This document shows, piece by piece, positions 44,192-54,403 of a DNA stretch of 64,000 bases. The stretch lies in contig NZ_CP012358.1 in NCBI RefSeq assembly GCF_001267175.1, forward strand, positions 1,978,501-2,042,500. Direction: 5' to 3'. The stretch is from Thiopseudomonas alkaliphila (GTDB lineage: Bacteria > Pseudomonadota > Gammaproteobacteria > Pseudomonadales > Pseudomonadaceae). The notes below the pieces were generated by a model that searched no databases, was not told the DNA's origin, and saw only the letters and a program-made list of their open reading frames with translations. Numbering within the stretch: position 1 is the stretch's first letter; each line of letters opens with the position of its first letter. Position numbers and translations under genes: made by a program.

Positions 44192-46501
44192 TTATTTCTT
44201 TTTAAGCTGTTTGGCGTTGGCAAATAATGCCGCCATGCTACCTTGTTGCTGGCTGGCAGCGGTATTCTTTTTCGCCGTTGTGGCTTGCTGTGGTCGCTCG
44301 GTTCTGCGTTGGTTAGGTGCTGAACTTGCTCCTGGTTGATCGCTAAGACGCATAGACAGAGCAATACGTTTGCGCTCGATCTCTACTTCCATCACCTTCA
44401 CTTGCACAATATCACCGGCTTTAACTAGGGTATGCGGATCTTTGACGAACTGCTCGGATAGGGCCGAAATATGCACTAAACCATCTTGGTGCACGCCAAT
44501 ATCTACAAAGGCGCCAAAGTTGGTGACGTTGGTGATTACGCCCTGCAAAATCATGCCAGGTACTAAATCTTTTAGCTCTTCAACGCCATCTTGAAACTCT
44601 GCGGTTTTAAATTCAGGGCGCGGGTCACGGCCAGGTTTATCCAGTTCGGCCAAAATATCTGTCACCGTTGGCAAGCCAAAGTGCTCATCGGTGAAGCGTT
44701 GAGGATCCAGGCTATGCAAAAATGCCGAGTCACCAATCAGTGAGCGAATATCGCGCCCAGTATCTTGGGCAATTTTCTTAACCAGAGGATAGGTTTCTGG
44801 GTGAACGCCTGAGCGATCGAGTGGATTGTTGCCGTCCATCACGCGTAGGAAGCCAGCCGATAGCTCAAAGGTTTTAGCGCCTAAACGGGGTACTTTTTTC
44901 AGCCCAGAACGATCAACAAAAGCACCATGCTCATCGCGATAGTTCACAATATTGTGGGCGAGGGTGCTGTTCAAACCAGAGACCCGCGTTAGCAGTGCCG
45001 CCGAGGCAGTGTTTACATCCACGCCTACTGAGTTTACACAGTCTTCTACGACCGCATCTAACGAGCGAGCTAATTGCACTTGGGAAACATCGTGCTGATA
45101 TTGGCCAACGCCAATAGACTTGGGATCAATTTTGACTAGCTCGGCCAGAGGGTCTTGCAGGCGACGGGCAATGGACACCGCGCCGCGCAAAGAGACATCT
45201 AATTCGGGAAATTCCTTGGCTGCTAGTTCTGAGGCCGAGTACACCGAAGCACCAGCCTCACTGACGGTGATTTTTTTCATCTTCAGTTCAGGCAGCAATT
45301 TTAAAAGCTCGCCAGCCAGCTTATCGGTTTCACGGCTGGCGGTACCATTGCCAATCGCAATCAGTTCGACCGCATGTTTCTTGCACAGCTTTGAGAGTTC
45401 CGCTAAGGACTCCTGCCATTGCCGGCGTGGCTCATGGGGATAAATAGTTGTGGTAGCGAGCAGCTTACCGGTTTTATCCACTACCGCGACTTTACAGCCA
45501 GTACGAATACCTGGGTCTAGGCCTAAGGTGCAGCGTGGTCCAGCTGGGGCGGCGAGCAATAAATCATGCAGGTTGCGGGCGAATACATTAATTGCCTCGG
45601 TTTCTGCTTGTTCGCGCAACTCATTAAATAGATCGGTTTCTAGATGCGTGGCTAGCTTAATACGCCACGTCCAGCGCACCACTTCTGCCAGCCAAGCATC
45701 AGCCGGGCGCTCTTGATAGGTTATGCCAACCTGCTGAGCAACCATCACTTCACAGGGATACATAGCACCGGGCACTTCATCGGGGAGTACTAGTTTAGCG
45801 GTTAAAATCCCTTCATTTCGTCCACGGAAAACAGCTAATGCACGGTGCGATGGCACCGACTTAAAGGGCTCTTGATGACTAAAGTAATCACTAAACTTGG
45901 CTCCTTCGTGTTCTTTACCGGTAATGACGCTGGCGCTAAACAACGCTTCTTGCTGTAAAAAAGCACGTAGCTGGGCCAGCAACTCAGCGTCTTCAGCAAA
46001 GCGCTCCATTAAAATATATTTAGCCCCTTCTAGCACCGCTTTACTGTCGGCAAAACCTTGCTCTGGGTTAATAAAACTGATTGCTTGTTGTTCAGGGTCT
46101 AGGTTGGGATCGTTAAATAGCTGATCCGCTAGCTCGCCAAGGCCTGCTTCTAGAGCAATTTGGCCTTTGGTGCGGCGTTTGGGCTTATAGGGTAAATATA
46201 GGTCTTCAAGGCGAGTTTTAGTGTCAGCTGTAGTAATCGCTGTACGTAACTCGGCGGTTAATTTTCCTTGCTCTTCAATGCTGCTTAAAATACTGCTGCG
46301 TCGTTCTTCGAGCTCACGTAGATAGCGTAGCCGTTCTTCTAAGTGACGCAGCTGGGTGTCATCTAGGCTATCGGTTACTTCTTTTCGGTAACGCGCAATA
46401 AAAGGGACGGTTGAGCCTTCATCCAGTAAAGCGATAGCTGCATTCACTTGTTGCGAGCGGACACCGAGCTCTTCGGCAATGCGGGAACTGATACGATCCA
46501 T
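44192..46501 (-). CDS. tex: RNA-binding transcriptional accessory protein Tex
   Basis: A 769-residue cytoplasmic nucleic-acid-binding protein. Order of parts: N-terminal helical Tex domain (about 1-190), YqgF/RuvC-like domain (about 320-450, [20 protein letters not shown]), helix-hairpin-helix region (about 490-565, [18 protein letters not shown]), S1 RNA-binding domain (about 645-715, [36 protein letters not shown]), then a low-complexity basic tail. Tex affects transcription and stress tolerance. Divergent from ompR across 180 bases. Confidence 0.96.
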   Translation of the reverse strand: MDRISSRIAEELGVRSQQVNAAIALLDEGSTVPFIARYRKEVTDSLDDTQLRHLEERLRYLRELEERRSSILSSIEEQGKLTAELRTAITTADTKTRLEDLYLPYKPKRRTKGQIALEAGLGELADQLFNDPNLDPEQQAISFINPEQGFADSKAVLEGAKYILMERFAEDAELLAQLRAFLQQEALFSASVITGKEHEGAKFSDYFSHQEPFKSVPSHRALAVFRGRNEGILTAKLVLPDEVPGAMYPCEVMVAQQVGITYQERPADAWLAEVVRWTWRIKLATHLETDLFNELREQAETEAINVFARNLHDLLLAAPAGPRCTLGLDPGIRTGCKVAVVDKTGKLLATTTIYPHEPRRQWQESLAELSKLCKKHAVELIAIGNGTASRETDKLAGELLKLLPELKMKKITVSEAGASVYSASELAAKEFPELDVSLRGAVSIARRLQDPLAELVKIDPKSIGVGQYQHDVSQVQLARSLDAVVEDCVNSVGVDVNTASAALLTRVSGLNSTLAHNIVNYRDEHGAFVDRSGLKKVPRLGAKTFELSAGFLRVMDGNNPLDRSGVHPETYPLVKKIAQDTGRDIRSLIGDSAFLHSLDPQRFTDEHFGLPTVTDILAELDKPGRDPRPEFKTAEFQDGVEELKDLVPGMILQGVITNVTNFGAFVDIGVHQDGLVHISALSEQFVKDPHTLVKAGDIVQVKVMEVEIERKRIALSMRLSDQPGASSAPNQRRTERPQQATTAKKNTAASQQQGSMAALFANAKQLKKK

Positions 46502-46681
46502 GAGTTACCTAATTGTCTGGAGTATGAATTAAATGAAATGGCTAATTATAGGACAAGCGTTGGCGCAAGGCATTGGATTCCTTAGAAAACCCTTAGCAGA
46601 GTGTAAAATTTGCTAACAATGCGTACTAACCTCCCTCTGCGGCTTAGTTCATAATAAACAGCAATTAAGAGAGGATGCACT

Positions 46682-47401
46682 ATGAATAATGAAGCCGAAA
46701 AAATTTTGATTGTGGATGATGATGCTCGTTTACGTAATTTGTTAGAGCGCTTTTTAAATGAGCAAGGCTACCGTGCTCGAGCGGTAGAAAACACTGAACA
46801 GATGAATCGCCTATTGGCCCGTGAAGTGTTCAATTTAGTGGTGTTAGATTTAATGATGCCCGGTGAAGATGGTTTAACTGCTTGCCAACGCTTACGCCAG
46901 GAAAACAACCAAATTCCAATTATTATGCTGACTGCCAAAGGTGATGAAAGTAGCCGGATTCAAGGTTTAGAAATGGGCGCAGATGATTACTTAGCCAAGC
47001 CCTTTAATCCACGTGAGTTATTGGCGCGGATTAAAGCTGTGCTGCGTCGTCAAGTGGTGGCAGTGCCTGGGGCCCCAGGCAACAGTGAGCAGGTGGTGAG
47101 CTTTGGAGATTATCAACTGCATCTGGCCACCCGTGAATTGCAAAAAGGCAGTGAACTACAAATGCTTACCACCGGTGAGTTTGCAGTGCTTAAAGCCTTG
47201 GTTGAGCATCCACGGGAGCCGTTAACTCGAGATAAGCTGATGAGTTTAGCGCGCGGCCGAGAATGGGATGCGCTTGAGCGCTCAATTGATGTTCAGGTTT
47301 CAAGATTACGGCGCATGATTGAGCCAGATCCAGCCAAGCCCCGTTATATTCAAACAGTATGGGGTGTGGGGTATGTGTTTGTGCCGGATGGGCAGAAGTA
47401 A
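46682..47401 (+). CDS. ompR: Osmolarity response regulator OmpR (AmgR)
   Basis: A 239-residue OmpR/PhoB-class regulator. Receiver: VDDDARLRNL near the start, phospho-acceptor Asp56 in VVLDLMMPGEDG, and the AKPFNPRELL lysine region. The winged helix ends RSIDVQVSRLRRMIEPDPAKPRYIQTVWGVGYVFVP. GAGAGGA precedes the ATG. Next to tex in Pseudomonas this pair is called AmgRS and handles envelope stress and aminoglycoside tolerance; that role is likely here. The stop is directly followed by envZ. Confidence 0.94.
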   Translation: MNNEAEKILIVDDDARLRNLLERFLNEQGYRARAVENTEQMNRLLAREVFNLVVLDLMMPGEDGLTACQRLRQENNQIPIIMLTAKGDESSRIQGLEMGADDYLAKPFNPRELLARIKAVLRRQVVAVPGAPGNSEQVVSFGDYQLHLATRELQKGSELQMLTTGEFAVLKALVEHPREPLTRDKLMSLARGREWDALERSIDVQVSRLRRMIEPDPAKPRYIQTVWGVGYVFVPDGQK

Positions 47402-48730
47402 ATGCGTTTGCCTTTTTGGTTTCCACAAAGTTTCTTTGCTCGCACCTTGTGGATGGTGCTGCTTACGGTTTTATTTTCTAAAGCTTTAACCTTGGTTTAT
47501 CTGATGGTTAATGAAGATGTACTGGTGGACCGTCAGTACAGCCATGGGGCAGCGCTTACCTTGCGTGCTTACTGGGCCGCAGCACCTAATGAGCGGCCGG
47601 TCATAGCTAAAGCCGCAGGGCTGCAGCGGGTACAGGAACAAGAGGTACCGCTAGGAGAAAAACACTGGCCCTATAGTGATATTTTCAGTGAGCAAATGCG
47701 CGCCGAGTTAGGTGAAGAAACCCAGGTGCGGATTCGTGCCCAAGCCCCTCCAGCGTTATGGGTGCATGCACCAGCGCTGGGCCCAGATTGGGTGCGGGTA
47801 CCGCTATATCCCCATCCTTTACGTGGGCAGCGGATGTGGAATTTATTTGGCTGGTTTTTAGGTATCGGTTTGCTGTCCACAGGCGCGGCATGGATTTTTG
47901 TGCGGCATCTGAGTTTGCCATTAAAGCGGTTAGTCCATGCGACTCGGCAACTAGGACAAGGGCGCAGCGTACGTTTACCGGTGGCCCCCGAAACCGCTAG
48001 TGAAATGGCTGAGGTGTATCGAGCATTTAACCAGATGGCCGAAGACGTAGAGCAAGCGGGTCGTGAGCGCGAGCTGATGCTGGCTGGGGTTTCCCATGAT
48101 TTGCGTACGCCACTGACGCGTTTGCGCCTATCGGTTGAGTTGTCTAATCAGCACTGTGAGTTTAAAGAGGACATGGTGCGGGATATTGAGGACATGGATG
48201 CCATTTTAGATCAGTTTTTAGCCTTTATTCGTGATGGCCGTGATGAACCGCTAGAAATGGGTAACTTGGTTGATCTGATTAAAGAAGTGGCAGCGACCTA
48301 TAATCATACCGATGCCAGTCAAGAACCTCTGGTGCGTCTCTGTTTAGAGGAACTACCTGATGTGCCTTTGCGCCGGGTGTCGATCAAGCGATTACTGGTC
48401 AATTTAATTGAAAATGCGCTGCGTTATGGTGGCAGTGGAGTAGAGGTTGCCGCCTCCATTGAAGGCAATGAGTTAGCGCCCTATATTGCAGTCAGTGTGC
48501 TCGATCGTGGCGCTGGAATTCCAGCAGAGGAAATTGAAAGTATTTTCAATCCCTTTATTCGTGGTGATGCCGCGCGTGGTGGGCATGGCGCGGGCTTGGG
48601 TTTATCAATAGTTAAGCGCATTGCCCAGCAGCACGGCGGTTCAGTTGAACTAAACAACCGTGCAGGTGGTGGTTTAGAAGCTAAAGTCAGTCTGCCGATT
48701 GGCTTATTATTACCCCGGTCAATGGCTTAA
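47402..48730 (+). CDS. envZ: Sensor histidine kinase EnvZ (AmgS)
   Basis: A 442-residue membrane kinase. Two transmembrane helices (about 14-36 and 147-166) flank a periplasmic sensor; a HAMP segment follows (about 168-220), then His232 in LAGVSHDLRTPLTRLRL, the N-box NLIENALRYGG, and G-boxes LDRGAGIP and GHGAGLGLSIV. It begins at the base after the ompR stop, so the two are one operon. Its 3' end overlaps the convergent znuA gene by 12 bases, with no terminator between them. Confidence 0.94.
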   Translation: MRLPFWFPQSFFARTLWMVLLTVLFSKALTLVYLMVNEDVLVDRQYSHGAALTLRAYWAAAPNERPVIAKAAGLQRVQEQEVPLGEKHWPYSDIFSEQMRAELGEETQVRIRAQAPPALWVHAPALGPDWVRVPLYPHPLRGQRMWNLFGWFLGIGLLSTGAAWIFVRHLSLPLKRLVHATRQLGQGRSVRLPVAPETASEMAEVYRAFNQMAEDVEQAGRERELMLAGVSHDLRTPLTRLRLSVELSNQHCEFKEDMVRDIEDMDAILDQFLAFIRDGRDEPLEMGNLVDLIKEVAATYNHTDASQEPLVRLCLEELPDVPLRRVSIKRLLVNLIENALRYGGSGVEVAASIEGNELAPYIAVSVLDRGAGIPAEEIESIFNPFIRGDAARGGHGAGLGLSIVKRIAQQHGGSVELNNRAGGGLEAKVSLPIGLLLPRSMA

Positions 48731-49636
48731 ACAGTCGGCTAGGGTAGTGCCTAGCTGTTCGATAAAGCGCACATAGCCATCAGCGGTGACAGGGATGTCA
48801 GTAGCGAGGGGATCCAGTGGCAGCAGAGTCACGGGCAGGTTGTGGGTCAGGCTAGCGGCTAGTTTTGGGGTCAGTGGTGTTTCGTAGAACAAGCAGCTGG
48901 CGCCGGCTTGTTCTAAAGTGTGGCGCGTTTGCTGTACGTGTTTAGCGCCAGCCTGTACTTCGCTGGATAGATTAAACACTGCTTGGTGCTGCAGTTGATA
49001 GCGTTGTTCAAGATAGTTGTATGCCTCGTGAAAGACAAAAAAAGGTTTAGGCTGCTGGATAGTTAAGCGCTGACTGAGCGTTTGTTCCAATTGTTGTAGC
49101 TGCTGACGGAAGCGCTCAAGATTCGCTTGATAGGTGGCAGCGTTGGTGGGATCCAGGGCGGAAAAATCATTAGCCATCCGTTCTGCAATACGCTGGGCAT
49201 TGGCTGGATCTAACCAGAGGTGCGCATCTAAGCTGTGTTCATGTTCATGTTCATGTTCATGTTCATGTTCATGTTCATGTTCATGTTCATGGCTGTGTCC
49301 ATCGGCAAAATGCAGCAGCTTTAACTGCGGCAGATCCTGTACTGCCACTGAGAGCTGCTGACGCTGCTTGAGTAGCTTAGGTAAAAAATTCTCTAAATCA
49401 GGGCCAATCCAATAAAAAACGTCGGCCTGTTGTAGGCGGCGCAAATCAGAAGGGCGTAAAGTAAAAGCATGGGGCGAGGCACCCGGTGGTAGCAGAACCT
49501 CTACTTGATTGGCATCGCCTTGAATAGCGGTGGCAATTAATTGTAGCGGTTTGATACTGGTTAACACCTTTACTTCAGCTTGAGCGGAAGCAGCAGTTGC
49601 GGCTAGAACCACCGCGGAAAGAAAATTGCGCAGCAT
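48719..49636 (-). CDS. znuA: Zinc ABC transporter substrate-binding protein ZnuA
   Basis: A 305-residue periplasmic zinc binder. Signal peptide ends near AQA-EVKVLTSIKPLQLIA; zinc ligands are in SPHAFTLRPSD (His near 56), the histidine in HLWLDP, and VFHEAYNYLEQRY. Between them is a charged loop of nine His-Glu repeats plus a tenth His (residues 116-134), built on a perfect hexanucleotide repeat. Such His-rich loops help capture or pre-load zinc. Divergent from zur, with a Zur-type site between them; its 3' end overlaps envZ by 12 bases. Confidence 0.95.
   Translation of the reverse strand: MLRNFLSAVVLAATAASAQAEVKVLTSIKPLQLIATAIQGDANQVEVLLPPGASPHAFTLRPSDLRRLQQADVFYWIGPDLENFLPKLLKQRQQLSVAVQDLPQLKLLHFADGHSHEHEHEHEHEHEHEHEHEHSLDAHLWLDPANAQRIAERMANDFSALDPTNAATYQANLERFRQQLQQLEQTLSQRLTIQQPKPFFVFHEAYNYLEQRYQLQHQAVFNLSSEVQAGAKHVQQTRHTLEQAGASCLFYETPLTPKLAASLTHNLPVTLLPLDPLATDIPVTADGYVRFIEQLGTTLADCLSH
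49238..49291. repeat. Nine tandem copies of TTCATG inside znuA
   Basis: A perfect 6-bp microsatellite of 54 bases, reading CATGAA on the coding strand, which encodes (His-Glu)9 in the zinc-binding loop. Because the unit is six bases, copy-number change keeps the frame and alters loop length by two residues per unit. Confidence 0.97.
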
Positions 49637-49660
49637 GATGATGTATCTCGCTAAAGAAAA

Positions 49661-49673
49661 GTTATATAGTAAC
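49661..49673. promoter_or_regulatory. Candidate Zur box between znuA and zur
   Basis: GTTATATAGTAAC is a near-palindrome close to the Zur consensus GTTATA-N-TATAAC (two mismatches). It lies 25 bases before znuA and 28 before zur, so it could control both directions. Confidence 0.6.
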
Positions 49674-49700
49674 GTTTAGTTTTTGTGGAGTCAGCTACCA

Positions 49701-50189
49701 ATGGAAAAAATACCTAACCATTGCAGTGAAGAGAATCATCAGCACTGTATTGATCATGCCTTAGCCCAAGCCGAGCAGCTATGTAAACAGCAAGGATTAC
49801 GTTTTACCCAGTTACGGCAGCGGGTGCTGGAGCTGGTTTGGCAAAGTCATCAGCCGATGGGGGCCTATGATATTTTAGAGGTGTTGAGTACCGTGGATGG
49901 CCGCCGTGCTGCGCCGCCTACGGTATATCGAGCGTTAGACTTTTTATTGGAAAATGGCTTAATTCATCGGATCGCTTCATTAAATGCCTTTGTTGGTTGC
50001 CAGCATCCAGAAACCCCGCACCAAGGGCATTTTTTCATTTGTCAGCTGTGTAAATCAGCCTATGAATTTCCCCATGGTTTAATCGATCAAGCAATTGCGC
50101 AACAGGCGCAAAGTATTGATTTTGTAGTGCACAACCATACTGTGGAAGTAGCGGGTGAGTGTGCCCAATGTCGAGCACAGCATGCCTAA
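49701..50189 (+). CDS. zur: Zinc uptake regulator Zur (Fur family)
   Basis: A 162-residue zinc-responsive repressor. I start at the ATG of 49701; a GTG at 49683 would add six residues but overlaps the GGAG site. The N-terminus has a His/Cys-rich stretch ([10 protein letters not shown]), then the DNA-binding wing with [19 protein letters not shown] and [20 protein letters not shown], and the metal-binding domain with [16 protein letters not shown] and CAQC, the structural zinc cysteines. It overlaps znuC by eight bases, so it is co-transcribed with the transporter it should repress. Confidence 0.93.
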   Translation: MEKIPNHCSEENHQHCIDHALAQAEQLCKQQGLRFTQLRQRVLELVWQSHQPMGAYDILEVLSTVDGRRAAPPTVYRALDFLLENGLIHRIASLNAFVGCQHPETPHQGHFFICQLCKSAYEFPHGLIDQAIAQQAQSIDFVVHNHTVEVAGECAQCRAQHA

Positions 50190-50964
50190 ACCCTTAGTTA
50201 AGTTAGATAATATTGGTATTGAGTTTGCCGGTAAAAACACTCTAGAGCAGATCAGTCTTGAGTTATATGCCAATGAAACGCTTACGTTAGTTGGCCCAAA
50301 TGGTGCTGGCAAAACCACTTTGGTAAAAATTTTATTAGGATTACTCGAGCCCAGCAGCGGTAGCATGACGCGCCAAGCAAAGTTACGTATTGGCTATATG
50401 CCGCAAAAGCTAGCGGTGCATCCGACTATGCCGTTGACCGTTGAGCGTTTTTTACGCTTGGTGCCAAATACTCGTAAGAGCGAGATTCAACAGGCCTTAG
50501 CCGAAGTGGGAGCGGAAAAAGTCTTGCATAGCCCCATTCAGCGTATTTCTGGCGGTGAGTTGCAGCGGGTGCTCTTAGCCCGTGCGCTGCTTCGCAAGCC
50601 CCAGTTACTGGTATTAGATGAGCCGGTTCAAGGGGTGGATGTGAATGGTCAGCTGGAGCTGTATAAGTTAATCGCTGACTTACGAAAGCGTTACCAATGT
50701 GGTGTATTTATGGTGTCCCATGACTTGCACTTGGTGATGGGGTCAACTGATCGGGTGATTTGCTTAAATCGCCATATTTGTTGTTCAGGACACCCTGAGC
50801 AAGTGAGCGAAGATCCAGCTTTTATTGAGCTATTTGGCCGCAAAGCTGCCAGTAACTTAGCGGTGTATCACCATGATCACGATCATGCCCACGATTTACA
50901 TGGCTGCGTAGTCACGCCGCATACTTCTCATCATCAACACGGGCCCGATTGCACCCATGGCTGA
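50182..50964 (+). CDS. znuC: Zinc ABC transporter ATP-binding protein ZnuC
   Basis: A 260-residue ABC ATPase with [13 protein letters not shown] (Walker A), [17 protein letters not shown] (signature), [12 protein letters not shown] (Walker B) and MVSHDLHLV (switch His). The start at 50182 overlaps zur by eight bases; an upstream GTG at 50155 is less likely. The C-terminus is histidine-rich ([12 protein letters not shown] and [14 protein letters not shown]), typical of pseudomonad ZnuC and probably a cytoplasmic zinc-binding tail. It overlaps znuB by eight bases. Confidence 0.94.
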   Translation: MPKPLVKLDNIGIEFAGKNTLEQISLELYANETLTLVGPNGAGKTTLVKILLGLLEPSSGSMTRQAKLRIGYMPQKLAVHPTMPLTVERFLRLVPNTRKSEIQQALAEVGAEKVLHSPIQRISGGELQRVLLARALLRKPQLLVLDEPVQGVDVNGQLELYKLIADLRKRYQCGVFMVSHDLHLVMGSTDRVICLNRHICCSGHPEQVSEDPAFIELFGRKAASNLAVYHHDHDHAHDLHGCVVTPHTSHHQHGPDCTHG

Positions 50965-51742
50965 CTTTCTTTTATATGCACTAATTTCTGGTATCGCTTT
51001 GGCTTTAGTGGCAGGGCCTTTAGGTTCTTTTGTGGTATGGCGACGCATGGCCTATTTTGGCGATACCTTGTCTCACTCGGCATTGTTTGGGGTGGCTTTA
51101 GGCTTATTGTTAGAAATTTCACCGAGCGTAATGGTGCTAGGGGTTTGTTTATTGTTGGCTGTGTTTATGGTGATTATGCAGCAACAGCAGTCGCTAGCAG
51201 CCGATACGTTGTTGGGCATTATGGCGCATAGTAGCTTGGCCGTGGGGTTGGTGACCTTAAGTTTTATGCCCCGTGTCCGGGTAGATCTTATGGGTTATTT
51301 ATTTGGCGATCTACTGGCGGTGAGTTTTAATGAAGTACTGCTCATAGTTTTGGGTAGTATTTTGGTGCTAGGACTATTGGGCTATTTTTGGCGTAACCTG
51401 CTGGCGTTAACGGTGGATGAAGAACTAGCCAAAGTTGAGGGTTTACCAGTAACCCAACTGCGCTTGGTGTTGATGTTGTTAATTGCAGTGGTGATTGCAG
51501 TGGCAATGAAGGTGGTGGGGGTGTTATTGATTACCTCGTTACTGATTATTCCCGCTGCCACCGCACAAAAGTTGGCCCGCAGCCCTGAGCAAATGGCGTT
51601 AATGGCCAGTGTAATTGGCCTGTTGTCAGTGCTTGGAGGGTTATCCATGTCGTGGCATTTAGATACTCCCGCTGGGCCTTCAATTGTGGTGTGTGCGGCA
51701 TTGTGTTTTGTCTTAAGCTTACTGATTAGGTTGCGTCGCTAA
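50957..51742 (+). CDS. znuB: Zinc ABC transporter permease ZnuB
   Basis: A 261-residue polytopic permease of the metal-ABC (ABC-3) family, with about eight hydrophobic helices. [30 protein letters not shown] near the N-terminus and [21 protein letters not shown] in the last third are the family signatures (here [10 protein letters not shown]). It imports Zn2+ with ZnuA and ZnuC. It overlaps znuC by eight bases and is the last member of the zur-znuC-znuB operon before the lipoprotein gene. Confidence 0.95.
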   Translation: MADFLLYALISGIALALVAGPLGSFVVWRRMAYFGDTLSHSALFGVALGLLLEISPSVMVLGVCLLLAVFMVIMQQQQSLAADTLLGIMAHSSLAVGLVTLSFMPRVRVDLMGYLFGDLLAVSFNEVLLIVLGSILVLGLLGYFWRNLLALTVDEELAKVEGLPVTQLRLVLMLLIAVVIAVAMKVVGVLLITSLLIIPAATAQKLARSPEQMALMASVIGLLSVLGGLSMSWHLDTPAGPSIVVCAALCFVLSLLIRLRR

Positions 51743-51825
51743 GGGGAATTTTGTCTGCGGCAATTTATCCAAACCGCATGAAGGTGTAGACTGCACGGCA
51801 ATTTAGTGACTCGGAAAACAACTTA

Positions 51826-52596
51826 ATGAAACAATTCATGGTGCGCAGCATTGCGCTGAGCGGAATGTGTGTTTTTTTAATGGCTTGTCAAGGAGTGGCA
51901 CAGCAGACAGCACAAGAGCAGCAAGAGATGCAGTTTGCCATCTCAGCTCAAGTGTTTGAGCAGTATTTACAGGCAGATAATTTGCCGTTTGCCGCAGAGC
52001 AGTTACATGAAATGCAATCTGCGGGATTGTCTGGTACCGCGCTTGAGTTATATCAGCAGCAGCTAGCAGAGGCGTGGTTAGCTAAAAGCAAACACGCGCT
52101 AGAGCAGCATGATATGCAACAAGCAGCAACGGCGCTGGCCAATGCCCGCAAATGGTTACCCGATGCACCCGCTTTAGCTGCTGAATTACCTGAGGCGGTG
52201 ATAGAGCCTGCACCTCCTGAGCCAGTGGTACCGTCTGTTAAAGCGTTACCCAAGCCCGCTGTTAAAGCCAAGCCAGCACCTAAAGCCCAAGCACCATCGC
52301 CAGCAGAACCTACCGATGTGGTGCCTACGGCGAGCCAGCTGACGGTGGTAAAAAGCATTGCCTTACCCATGCAAGATAATCTGCGCTTGGGGAGCACCTT
52401 AGAGCAAGCGGCGAAACAAGCGATTGATGGCCGTTACCAGATCGCAGTCCAGGTGCAAGACACCAAAGAGTTTCATTGGGTGGCCGCACTACTGAATACG
52501 CGCTTTAAGCGATTATCTGCGACCTTTAATCCACAGTTGATTGAGCGAATTGCCGTGGATCAGGCGCCGTTGTTGCAGTTATTAAGTGCTGAATAA
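51826..52596 (+). CDS. Predicted lipoprotein of unknown function
   Basis: A 256-residue protein with a lipoprotein signal peptide (LMAC lipobox, Cys21). A helical region follows (about 25-115) with two TPR-like pieces, then a proline/alanine/lysine-rich linker (about 123-165) and a C-terminal alpha/beta domain (about 175-256). The residue after the Cys is Gln, so outer-membrane sorting is likely. It lies between znuB and metN, as in P. aeruginosa, and the conserved position suggests a link to the envelope or metal uptake, but no function can be given. Confidence 0.85.
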   Translation: MKQFMVRSIALSGMCVFLMACQGVAQQTAQEQQEMQFAISAQVFEQYLQADNLPFAAEQLHEMQSAGLSGTALELYQQQLAEAWLAKSKHALEQHDMQQAATALANARKWLPDAPALAAELPEAVIEPAPPEPVVPSVKALPKPAVKAKPAPKAQAPSPAEPTDVVPTASQLTVVKSIALPMQDNLRLGSTLEQAAKQAIDGRYQIAVQVQDTKEFHWVAALLNTRFKRLSATFNPQLIERIAVDQAPLLQLLSAE

Positions 52597-52624
52597 TTAT
52601 ATATTCCAAAATCATCTTAGGCTG

Positions 52625-52638
52625 ATACTTTAAAGTAT
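52625..52638. promoter_or_regulatory. Perfect 14-bp AT-rich palindrome before metN
   Basis: ATACTTTAAAGTAT, 76 bases upstream of the metN start, between the lipoprotein stop and metN. It could be an operator or chance in AT-rich sequence. No known methionine regulator site was recognised. Confidence 0.3.
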
Positions 52639-52713
52639 TTATCATTCTAAGTGGTGGCGGGCATAGTGATCGACCGAGTAGGGTCGGACTCTCAACTCTA
52701 TACAAGGTTTTTT

Positions 52714-53712
52714 GTGATTAAATTCCACGACATTACAAAGTCCTATCACGTGCATGGGCAGCTAGTTCCTGCGCTGCAAACAACGAACTTAACGGTTGCA
52801 CGTGGTGAGATTTTTGGTTTGATTGGCCACTCGGGCGCTGGTAAAAGTACTTTATTACGTTTGATTAATCGCCTAGAAGAACCAAGCGGTGGCCGGATTG
52901 AAATTGATGGCACCGAAGTAACTGCTTTAAACGCAGAAGGGCTAAGAGCATTTCGTGCACAAATTGGCATGATTTTTCAGCATTTTAATTTATTGTCGTC
53001 AAAAACTGTCGCGGATAACGTGGCCATGCCACTGCGTTTGCACGGTAAGCACAGTAAAGCAGAGATTACGCGAAAGGTTGCCGAGTTATTACAGTTGGTT
53101 GGTTTAAGCGAGCATGCACACAAGTACCCTGCTCAGTTGTCGGGTGGGCAAAAGCAGCGGGTTGGGATTGCTCGGGCATTATCCACTGATCCCAAAATTT
53201 TGCTGTGTGATGAAGCAACCAGCGCCTTAGACCCACAAACCACCGGTCAGGTGTTGCAGCTATTAAGGGATATTAATCAGCAGCTTGGGCTAACTATTGT
53301 GCTGATTACCCACGAAATGGATGTGATTCGACGGGTGTGTGATCGGGTAGCAGTAATGGATGCGGGGGTGCTGGTTGAGCAGGGGAATGTGGCCGAGGTG
53401 TTTTTGCATCCGCAACATCCGACCACCCAGCGTTTTGTGCAAGAAGATGAGGACGATGATGCCTTGGATTTGCAGCAAATTCAGGGACGTATTGTACGTC
53501 TGACCTTCCTAGGCGAGTCGACTTATTCGCCGGTGCTGGGTGATGTAGCTCGCGCCACTGGAGTGAATTACAGTATTTTATCGGGCCGGATTGGCCGTAT
53601 TAAAGATCAACCTTGTGGCCAGTTAATGCTGGCGCTAACAGATGGTGATGTGGAATTAGCCGAGCAGCAGTTACAGGCCGCAGGCGTAACAGTTGAGGTA
53701 GTACGCCCATGA
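52714..53712 (+). CDS. metN: Methionine ABC transporter ATP-binding protein MetN
   Basis: A 332-residue ATPase: [15 protein letters not shown] (Walker A), [16 protein letters not shown] (signature), [13 protein letters not shown] (Walker B), ITHEMDVI (switch). After about residue 240 comes the NIL/C2 regulatory domain ([38 protein letters not shown]), which binds methionine and inhibits transport. I choose the GTG at 52714 with AAGG upstream, matching Pseudomonas MetN; the 21 codons further upstream do not look like protein. It overlaps metI by four bases. Confidence 0.93.
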   Translation: MIKFHDITKSYHVHGQLVPALQTTNLTVARGEIFGLIGHSGAGKSTLLRLINRLEEPSGGRIEIDGTEVTALNAEGLRAFRAQIGMIFQHFNLLSSKTVADNVAMPLRLHGKHSKAEITRKVAELLQLVGLSEHAHKYPAQLSGGQKQRVGIARALSTDPKILLCDEATSALDPQTTGQVLQLLRDINQQLGLTIVLITHEMDVIRRVCDRVAVMDAGVLVEQGNVAEVFLHPQHPTTQRFVQEDEDDDALDLQQIQGRIVRLTFLGESTYSPVLGDVARATGVNYSILSGRIGRIKDQPCGQLMLALTDGDVELAEQQLQAAGVTVEVVRP

Positions 53713-54380
53713 TAATGGCTGATTTTTTTAGTAACGTTGATTGGTATGAAATTTGGCAGGCTAGCCTAGATACTTTAATTATGTTGGGTGCCTCTTTGCT
53801 CTTTATTATTCCGTTGGGATTGTTCATCGGCATCGTGTTATTTTTGACTGCGCCCAATCAATTATTCGCTAATGGCAAGCTGTATGGAGTGTTATCGTTC
53901 GTGGTGAACGTAGTGCGCTCTTTGCCGTTTATTATTTTATTGATTGCGATGATTCCCTTTACCGTGATGATTACCGGTACTTCGCTAGGAGTAATGGGGG
54001 CTATTCCGCCCTTGGTAATAGGGACAACGCCGTTTTTTGCCCGCTTAGTAGAAACGGCACTGCGTGAAGTGGATAAAGGGATTATTGAGGCAACCCAAGC
54101 CATGGGTGCTACCACTCGACAGATTATCAGCAGTGCTTTATTGCCTGAGGCTTTGCCGGGAATTATTGCCGCGATTACAGTGACGGCGATTACGCTGATT
54201 TCTTACACCGCGATGGCTGGTTTAGTAGGAGCAGGTGGTCTTGGAGATTTAGCTGTACGTTATGGCTACCAACGCTTTCAGGATGATGTCATGCTGGTAA
54301 CCGTGGTGTTACTGGTAGTGATTGTGCAGATTATCCAAAGTGTGGGTGATCGCTTAGTGGTTCATTTTTCGCGTAAGTAA
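53709..54380 (+). CDS. metI: Methionine ABC transporter permease MetI
   Basis: A 223-residue inner-membrane permease with five to six helices and the ABC permease EAA-type loop ([21 protein letters not shown], about 120-140). It begins in an ATGA overlap with metN, indicating translational coupling. It imports D- and L-methionine together with MetN and MetQ. An internal ATG two codons later is an alternative start. The start of metQ lies 23 bases after its stop. Confidence 0.94.
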   Translation: MIMADFFSNVDWYEIWQASLDTLIMLGASLLFIIPLGLFIGIVLFLTAPNQLFANGKLYGVLSFVVNVVRSLPFIILLIAMIPFTVMITGTSLGVMGAIPPLVIGTTPFFARLVETALREVDKGIIEATQAMGATTRQIISSALLPEALPGIIAAITVTAITLISYTAMAGLVGAGGLGDLAVRYGYQRFQDDVMLVTVVLLVVIVQIIQSVGDRLVVHFSRK

Positions 54381-54403
54381 TGAGTGATTCAAGGAGAAGA
54401 CAA

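Noticed and set aside
49238..49291. Short tandem repeat as a CRISPR array
   Set aside because: Units are 6 bp with no spacers and sit in a coding sequence.
49134..49361. Forward-strand frame rich in Cys-Ser repeats
   Set aside because: It is the antisense reading of the hexanucleotide repeat inside znuA.
52660..52700. Possible riboswitch hairpin (GACC...GGTC) in the metN leader
   Set aside because: Arms are only four to five bases, and no SAM riboswitch core was recognised.
52651..52713. Longer MetN start with 21 extra residues
   Set aside because: Pseudomonas MetN begins at the position of the GTG at 52714, and the extra codons include no conserved residues.
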